In this document: piece by piece, positions 14,761-19,143 of the stretch | Numbering within the stretch: position 1 is the first letter of the stretch | Layout: each line of letters starts with the position of its first letter | Assembly (NCBI GenBank): GCA_003561595.1 | Contig: PWWF01000124.1 | Span: 1-19,143, forward strand | Length of the DNA: 19,143 nucleotides | Direction: 5' to 3' | Origin: Paracoccaceae bacterium | Lineage (GTDB): Bacteria; Pseudomonadota; Alphaproteobacteria; Rhodobacterales; Rhodobacteraceae | Translations under genes and position numbers: made by a program | The notes under the pieces: model-generated | What the model was told of the DNA's origin: nothing | Databases searched by the model: none | What the model saw: only the letters and a program-made list of their open reading frames with translations

Positions 14761-15174
14761 ATGTATCGGAAGGTCATATTTCCGGTCGATTTGTCACATA
14801 TCGACCAGCTCGACAAAGCGCTGAAGATCGCAACCGATCTGGCGCATCATTTCAAGGCAGAGCTATGCTTTGTAGGCGTAACCGGAACGGCGCCGAGTGC
14901 GCTCGCCCATACGCCCGCCGAGTACACGCAGCGGCTTGAGAAATTTGCGCAGGATCATGGCGGCACGTCCGGGCTGAACACCTCTGCGAAAGCCTGCGTG
15001 AGCAGTGACCCTGCCATCGACACGGACAAGACCCTGCTTCAGGCCATCCGCGATCTGGGTGGCGATCTGGTGGTGATGCAAACGCATGCCCCCAGCGCCG
15101 TTGACTACATCTGGGCCGGGCATGGTGACACGATCGCCGCGCATTCGGAGGCTTCGGTCTTTCTGGTGCGCTGA
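14761..15174 (+). CDS. Universal stress protein (UspA family) paired with BCCT transporter
   Basis: This 137-residue single Usp-domain protein begins with MYRKVIFPVDLSH, the typical first strand, and ends with the ASVFLVR strand. The usual nucleotide motif G-2x-G-9x-G(S/T) is degenerate: Q107 and A110 replace the first two glycines (MQTHAPS) and only G120 remains, followed by His. ATP binding is therefore doubtful. AGGAG precedes the ATG by 6 bases. The BCCT transporter gene starts 41 bases after its stop with its own strong ribosome site and no terminator between, so the two form an operon. A related arrangement is TeaD, a Usp that modulates the TeaABC ectoine transporter of Halomonas. A regulatory role on the transporter here is inference. 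Confidence 0.9.
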   Translation: MYRKVIFPVDLSHIDQLDKALKIATDLAHHFKAELCFVGVTGTAPSALAHTPAEYTQRLEKFAQDHGGTSGLNTSAKACVSSDPAIDTDKTLLQAIRDLGGDLVVMQTHAPSAVDYIWAGHGDTIAAHSEASVFLVR

Positions 15175-15215
15175 ACTATCGGCGAAACCCATAACAAACA
15201 AAAACGGAGAGGATC

Positions 15216-16895
15216 ATGTCAGACACAAACGAGAACGAGTCGGCAGAGCCGGAAACGGACGCCCTGCCCGAACCCGAAGGGGCGTCCGATATCATCGATA
15301 CCGAATACGAGATCGGTCAGGACAATGTGACTCCCAAGATCGGTCCCTTCGGTCTGGACATTCACAACCCGGTCTTTGCGATCTCGGGCATTGTGGTGGT
15401 GGCCTTCGTCATCATTACGCTCGCGTTTCAGGACGTGGTCGGCCCGGCGCTGGGTGATCTGCGTGGCTTCCTGACCTCGAGTTTCGACTGGTTCCTGATC
15501 ATGGCAGGCAATATCTTCGTGCTTGTCTGCCTCGGCATCCTGGTCTCACCGCTGGGCAAGGTGCGGATCGGCGGCGCGGATGCGACGCCTGATTACGGCT
15601 ATGCCGGCTGGTTCGCGATGCTGTTTGCCGCCGGCATGGGCATCGGGCTGATGTTCTTCGGCGTGCTGGAACCGGCCTATTACTTTGCCACCCCCTGGGG
15701 CGATCAGCCACTGATGAACGAGATCGGCATTGTCGATGGCGAACTGGCCGACCCTGCGGCGATCGAGGCCGCGCGCCTGTCGGCGATGGCCGGGACAATC
15801 TACCACTGGGGCCTGCACCCCTGGGCGATCTATGCCGTGGTGGCGCTGAGCCTCGCGCTCTTTGCCTATAACAAGGGCCTGCCGCTGACCGTGCGTTCGA
15901 TCTTCTACCCGATCTTCGGCGAGCGGATCTGGGGCTGGCCGGGCCATGTCATCGACATTCTGGCGGTCTTTGCCACGCTGTTCGGGCTGGCCACCTCGCT
16001 GGGGCTTGGTGCACAACAGGCCTCTGCCGGGATCGGCTTTGTCTTCGGGATCGAGGGCGCGGGCGAGAGCGTTACCTTCGCAGTGGTCCTGATCGCCATA
16101 ATCACCGCCTTGGCCCTGATCTCGGTGCTGCGCGGGCTTGAGGGCGGCGTCAAGCGTCTGTCCGAGCTGAACTTGATCCTGGCAATGGTGTTGCTGGCCT
16201 TCGTCGTCCTGGTGGGGCCGACGGCGGTGCTGTTTGGCCAGTTCTTCGGAAATGTCGGCGCCTATTTCTCCGAGATGCTGGCGCTGTCGAACCCGGTCGG
16301 GCGCGACGATGATGGCTTCCGTCAGGGCTGGACGGCCTTTTACTGGGCGTGGTGGATCAGCTGGTCGCCTTTTGTCGGCATGTTCATCGCACGGGTCAGC
16401 CGCGGTCGCACGGTGCGCGAGTTCATCACCTGCGTGCTGCTGATCCCGACGATCGTTTCGGCGATCTGGATGACGGCCATGGGCGGCACCGCGATTGACC
16501 AGATGATCAATCATGTTACGGAAAGCGCAGTCTATGGCTTCGTGGTCGCGGATTACGTGCCGGAACTGTCGCTCTTCGGGATGCTGTCGGAACTGCCCTT
16601 CGCGGCCATCACCTCGATGATCGGGATCATTCTGGTGATCGTGTTCTTCGTCACCTCCTCGGATTCGGGGTCGCTGGTGATCGACACGATCACAGCGGGC
16701 GGCAAGATCAACGCGCCTGTCAGCCAGCGCGTGTTCTGGGTGATCTTCGAAGGGCTCATCGCCGCAACCTTGCTGATCGGCGGCGGGCTTGTCGCGTTGC
16801 AAGCTGCCTCGGTCTCGACCGGGCTGCCCTTTGCGCTCGTGCTGCTTCTGGCCTGTTACGCCCTGATCAAGGGGCTGATGAGCGAACCGCGCTGA
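15216..16895 (+). CDS. BCCT-family betaine/choline/carnitine-type transporter
   Basis: This 559-residue secondary transporter of the LeuT-like fold imports quaternary ammonium osmolytes such as glycine betaine or choline. About twelve membrane helices run from 51 to 552. The unwound glycine stretch AGMGIGLMFFG (139-149) has the GMGIG form found in sodium-coupled BetP. The family signature WAWWISWSPFVGMFIA (377-392), followed by RVSRGRTVREF, holds the aromatic box Trp residues. VTSSDSGS (479-486) is also conserved. The N-terminal tail of about 45 residues is strongly acidic. The C-terminal tail is very short (KGLMSEPR), so the basic osmosensing tail of BetP is missing and direct osmotic gating of that kind is unlikely. 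GGAGAGG precedes the ATG, and a canonical terminator follows. The substrate is not fixed by sequence alone. Confidence 0.95.
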   Translation: MSDTNENESAEPETDALPEPEGASDIIDTEYEIGQDNVTPKIGPFGLDIHNPVFAISGIVVVAFVIITLAFQDVVGPALGDLRGFLTSSFDWFLIMAGNIFVLVCLGILVSPLGKVRIGGADATPDYGYAGWFAMLFAAGMGIGLMFFGVLEPAYYFATPWGDQPLMNEIGIVDGELADPAAIEAARLSAMAGTIYHWGLHPWAIYAVVALSLALFAYNKGLPLTVRSIFYPIFGERIWGWPGHVIDILAVFATLFGLATSLGLGAQQASAGIGFVFGIEGAGESVTFAVVLIAIITALALISVLRGLEGGVKRLSELNLILAMVLLAFVVLVGPTAVLFGQFFGNVGAYFSEMLALSNPVGRDDDGFRQGWTAFYWAWWISWSPFVGMFIARVSRGRTVREFITCVLLIPTIVSAIWMTAMGGTAIDQMINHVTESAVYGFVVADYVPELSLFGMLSELPFAAITSMIGIILVIVFFVTSSDSGSLVIDTITAGGKINAPVSQRVFWVIFEGLIAATLLIGGGLVALQAASVSTGLPFALVLLLACYALIKGLMSEPR

Positions 16896-16916
16896 CGCGG
16901 CACATCACACAACCTG

Positions 16917-16945
16917 AAAAGGCGCCCCATCGCGGGCGCCTTTTT
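16917..16945 (+). terminator. Intrinsic terminator of the Usp-BCCT operon
   Basis: An 11-bp stem (AAAAGGCGCCC 16917-16927 with GGGCGCCTTTT 16934-16944) has a 6-base loop and ends in TTTTT, 21 bases after the BCCT stop codon. Confidence 0.92.
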
Positions 16946-17005
16946 CATGCGGCAAGCTGACGCCGGGTCGCGCTTGCGAGAGGTGGCTGATCACGCCAAG
17001 CTCGG

Positions 17006-17019
17006 TCCCATCTCTGGGA
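17006..17019 (+). promoter_or_regulatory. Small hairpin overlapping the DUF2147 ribosome-binding site
   Basis: TCCCA (17006-17010) can pair with TGGGA (17015-17019) around TCTC, using part of the strong GGGAGGAGG ribosome site. GGTCC (17004-17008) could also pair with GGACC (17023-17027). Such folding could reduce translation of the DUF2147 gene; this is inference from a short stem. Confidence 0.3.
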
Positions 17020-17028
17020 GGAGGACCC

Positions 17029-17421
17029 ATGCGCAAAACGATCCTGACAGCCATCGCGCTGTCATTCACCGCCCTGCCCGTGCTGGCCGATCCGGTCCAT
17101 GGCCTGTGGCAGACCCGGCCCGATGACAATGGCAATTTCGGGCATGTCCGGATGCAGACCTGTTCCAATGGCAAGATCTGCGGCGGCCTGATCGCCGCGT
17201 TCGACGGCAGCGGCCAGCAGATCGAATCGGAGAATGTGGGCCGCGCGCTGATCTGGGACATGGAACCGCAGGGCGACGGCCAGTATCGCGAGGGCCGCGT
17301 CTGGGCCCCCGACCGCGACCGCACCTATAATGCGCGGATGGAATTGCGCGGCGACACGCTGGGCGTGTCGGGCTGCATTCTGATGGTCTGCCGCGAACAG
17401 GAATGGACGCGCCTGCAATAA
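17029..17421 (+). CDS. DUF2147 domain-containing secreted protein
   Basis: A 130-residue protein of the DUF2147 family, whose biochemical role is not established. A clear signal peptide ends at residue 20 (ALPVLA-DP), so the mature protein of about 110 residues should be periplasmic. The family pattern is visible: GLWQT at the start, a cysteine pair C45 and C51 in CSNGKICGGL, a YREGRVWAPDRDRTYNA segment (86-102), and a closing GC116-ILMVC121-REQEW. Four cysteines suggest two disulfides. GGAGGAGG lies just upstream of the ATG and may be partly masked by a small hairpin. It stands alone between two terminators, so it is probably monocistronic. The nearby DsbA-like enzyme could oxidise it, but nothing in the sequence proves that. 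Confidence 0.9.
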   Translation: MRKTILTAIALSFTALPVLADPVHGLWQTRPDDNGNFGHVRMQTCSNGKICGGLIAAFDGSGQQIESENVGRALIWDMEPQGDGQYREGRVWAPDRDRTYNARMELRGDTLGVSGCILMVCREQEWTRLQ

Positions 17422-17428
17422 TACCCCC

Positions 17429-17455
17429 GCGCCCCCATGACAGGGGCGCTGTTTT
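17429..17455 (+). terminator. Intrinsic terminator of DUF2147 gene
   Basis: GCGCCCC (17429-17435) pairs with GGGGCGC (17443-17449) around a 7-base loop, followed by TGTTTT. It begins 8 bases after the stop codon. Confidence 0.8.
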
Positions 17456-17458
17456 GCC

Positions 17459-17464
17459 TATACT
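17459..17464 (+). promoter_or_regulatory. Candidate -10 box of the second Hint gene
   Basis: TATACT matches five of six -10 consensus positions and lies about 42 bases upstream of the presumed TTG start. No good -35 is present at 16-18 bases because the preceding terminator occupies that place, so activator dependence or a chance match is possible. Confidence 0.35.
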
Positions 17465-17505
17465 GCGCGCGGGTCTGATCCGGATACGGGGGCACGCGCG
17501 CGGCT

Positions 17506-18489
17506 TTGGCACATACCGTTGCATATACCTATGAATGCGAGGTGTTTCGCGCCGATGATCTGCGCGTCGCCTGGGGCATCAACGAAGGCGACGCGCTGGC
17601 GCGGCCCGAGGCATGCTGCGCGGGCGACCGCTACCGTTTGCGCCCCGATGCCGCGCCGCTGATGCTGCATCTGAACATGGGCGAACAGATCACTGTCGCA
17701 AGCGCCCCGCTGGACGGGCTGCAGGGCTGTGCGCTTGGTGTGCATGGCGCGCTGCGGCTGATGTCGGTCGATGGCGACACGCTGTCGGGGCTGGTGCTGC
17801 AGGCCGGGGCGGAGGGGATGTTCCTGCCGCTCAGCCCGATGCGCCCGCAGACCGATTACGCCCTGATCGAGATCGACACTGACGCCGCCGCCCTGCGCAT
17901 GGCCGAGATGGTGCAGGGCTGTTTCGGCCCCGGCACACGCATCACCATGGCCGATGGCAGCCTGCGCCCGGTCGAGGCGCTGGCGCCCGGTGACAGCGTG
18001 CGCACCCGCGATCACGGCCCCCAGCCCCTGCGCTGGATCGGCAAACTCACGAAACGCGCGCATGGCCCCTTTGCGCCCGTGACCTTTCCGCCGGGACTGC
18101 TGGGCAATCTGGGGCCGCTGACGCTGGGGCCATTGCAGCGCATCTTTCTGTATCAGCGGGGCGAGGACCGGCTGGGCGAACGGGCCGAGGTGCTGGTGCA
18201 GTCGCAATACCTGGTCGATGGCGCGCGCGTGCTGCAACGCGAGGGGGGCTTTGCCACCCATTACAGCCTGGCCTTTGACGACCATCAGATCATCTATGCC
18301 GAAGGGATTCCCGTCGAAAGCCTGCTTGTATCGCGCGCCACAGTGGCGCGCCTGCCCGACAGTCTGGCACAGGATCTTTCGGCGCGTTTTCCGCATCTGA
18401 ACCAGCGCGCCCATTTCGCGCAGGACCTCTCGGCCGATCTGGTCACGACGGGTCTGCGCGACACGCTGCTGCGCTCGCAAGCCAAGTAA
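17506..18489 (+). CDS. Hint-domain (Hint_2) protein with altered block B motif
   Basis: This 327-residue protein has an N-terminal domain (about 8-130, with FRADDLRVAWGINEGDAL) followed by a Hint domain at about 137-275. The nucleophile position is kept as Cys139 in QGCFGPGTRITMADGS, and APGDSVRTRDHGPQPLRW (160-177) and FDDHQIIYAEG (257-267) fit the fold. The segment equivalent to SPxHR of intact members reads GPLQR (208-212), so the block B His and Ser/Thr are lost. Self-cleavage may therefore be impaired. The start is the TTG at 17506: a stop lies at 17476-17478 and no ATG or GTG occurs between. A GTG at codon 13 is the alternative. No signal peptide is seen. It is a distant paralogue of the Hint protein at 4537-5610 and differs in its N-terminal domain. 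Confidence 0.85.
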   Translation: MAHTVAYTYECEVFRADDLRVAWGINEGDALARPEACCAGDRYRLRPDAAPLMLHLNMGEQITVASAPLDGLQGCALGVHGALRLMSVDGDTLSGLVLQAGAEGMFLPLSPMRPQTDYALIEIDTDAAALRMAEMVQGCFGPGTRITMADGSLRPVEALAPGDSVRTRDHGPQPLRWIGKLTKRAHGPFAPVTFPPGLLGNLGPLTLGPLQRIFLYQRGEDRLGERAEVLVQSQYLVDGARVLQREGGFATHYSLAFDDHQIIYAEGIPVESLLVSRATVARLPDSLAQDLSARFPHLNQRAHFAQDLSADLVTTGLRDTLLRSQAK

Positions 18490-18583
18490 TGCCGATATGC
18501 TGGGGCCGGGCGAAAGGAAAGTGACGCGCGCGGTCCGATCTGCTAAGCCATCCATATCCGCGTGATTTCGAGATTTCAGCCCC

Positions 18584-19143
18584 GTGTTCGACCCCAAGAC
18601 GATTCTGGCCGCAACCGACCTGACGCGACGTTCGCGCGCGGTGGCCAAACGTGCAGCATTGCTGGCGCGGTTGCATGGGTCACGGCTGGTGCTTGTTCAC
18701 ACGATCGAGCCCCGCAAGCAGACCGTCGCGCGTATCAGCCTGCGCAAGTTCACGGACCCCAACCGCAACGCCGAGGCCCAGTTGCAGACGATCTGCGCGG
18801 CCTATCCCGATCTGGATATCAGCTACCGCATCCTGACCGGCCCGCCCGCAACGCTTGTGCCCGAACTGGCCGAAGAGATCGGTGCCGATCTGATCGTTCT
18901 GGGCCTGCATCTGCCCCGCCGCGTGCTGGAAACCCTGCGCCTGACCAATCTGGAACGGATCACGCAGGCCGCGCGCTGCCCTGTTCTGATCGCGCATCGC
19001 GACGAGATGTTGCCCTATCGCCGCGTGCTGGGCGCGATCACATTTGCGCCCGCCTCGGCGCAGGCGCTGCGTGTGGCCGCCCGACTGGCGCCCGAAGCCG
19101 AGATGCACGCCATCCACGCCATCGACAAGCCGATGCCTGCCAG
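18584..19143 (+). CDS. Tandem universal stress protein (UspE-like), truncated by window end
   Basis: The frame is open from GTG 18584 to the window edge, giving 186 residues without a stop. Residues 3-140 form one Usp domain: TILAATDLTRRSRAVAKRAA at the first strand and helix, DLIVLGLHLPRRVLETLR near the end, and CPVLIAHR as the last strand. A second Usp domain begins at YRRVLGAITFAPASAQALRV. The glycine nucleotide motif of the first domain is not conserved, so ATP binding is doubtful. The GTG is the only start between an upstream in-frame stop (18563-18565) and the domain; its ribosome site is weak. It follows the second Hint gene by 94 bases on the same strand. Two-domain Usp proteins act in stress survival; the precise role is unknown. 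Confidence 0.8.
   Translation, partial: MFDPKTILAATDLTRRSRAVAKRAALLARLHGSRLVLVHTIEPRKQTVARISLRKFTDPNRNAEAQLQTICAAYPDLDISYRILTGPPATLVPELAEEIGADLIVLGLHLPRRVLETLRLTNLERITQAARCPVLIAHRDEMLPYRRVLGAITFAPASAQALRVAARLAPEAEMHAIHAIDKPMPA

Noticed and set aside
15546..16802. 418-codon minus-strand frame
   Set aside because: Antisense to the BCCT transporter. It is full of Asp, His, Gln and Arg and lacks a plausible product.
17458..18648. 396-codon minus-strand frame
   Set aside because: Antisense to the second Hint protein, whose Hint motifs are clear.
1..19143. CRISPR arrays, tRNA or rRNA genes, insertion sequences, prophage genes
   Set aside because: No regularly spaced repeats, tRNA-like folds, transposase or integrase motifs, or terminal inverted repeats were found on reading both strands.

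Overview
The window reads as a chromosomal segment of a high-GC alphaproteobacterium, most likely of the Rhodobacteraceae (Rhodobacterales). The evidence is the strong GC bias, a release factor 2 of alphaproteobacterial type without a programmed frameshift, a PBP1A/AmiC/prfB cell-wall and translation cluster, two Hint_2-type proteins of the kind common in Rhodobacterales, a BCCT osmolyte transporter and many acidic secreted domains. A saline or marine lifestyle is plausible but is inference. I see no transposase, phage gene, CRISPR array, tRNA or rRNA.

Layout. 1-4386 is a minus-strand block: a small four-helix membrane protein, a cysteine synthase behind a 29-bp dyad, a DUF3772/MscS mechanosensitive channel starting 7 bp after the cysteine synthase stop, and the first 87 residues of a family 2 glycosyltransferase cut by the window edge. 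4482-5948 holds a Hint-domain protein gene with a strong terminator and a relatively AT-rich upstream region. 5949-6719 is a DUF2189 membrane protein with its own promoter. 6912-12606 is a minus-strand cell-envelope run: amiC (amidase), a DUF3833 Tat-type lipoprotein, mrcA (PBP1A) with a good sigma70-like promoter, and prfB.

Divergent from amiC is a DsbA/ScsC-like thiol oxidoreductase (12887-13732). A convergent SDR-family gene (13780-14559) follows, lacking the usual Tyr/Lys catalytic pair. Divergent from it across a 30-bp palindrome is a universal stress protein plus BCCT transporter unit (14761-16895) with a classical terminator. Then come a secreted DUF2147 protein, a second Hint-domain protein that appears to have lost its block B histidine, and the start of a tandem universal stress protein at the right edge.

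How the genes fit together. Most are envelope or stress functions: peptidoglycan synthesis and cleavage, periplasmic disulfide chemistry, turgor release through an MscS channel, compatible-solute uptake with a stress-protein partner, and cysteine supply. I do not see a clear new multi-gene defence or metabolic system. The points most worth a second look are the intact and degenerate Hint pair, an EF-hand-like Asp loop beside the Hint cysteine, the SDR with a broken catalytic tetrad, the Usp-BCCT unit with a degenerate nucleotide motif, and three strong intergenic dyads or hairpins (3853-3881, 12685-12750, 14625-14654).
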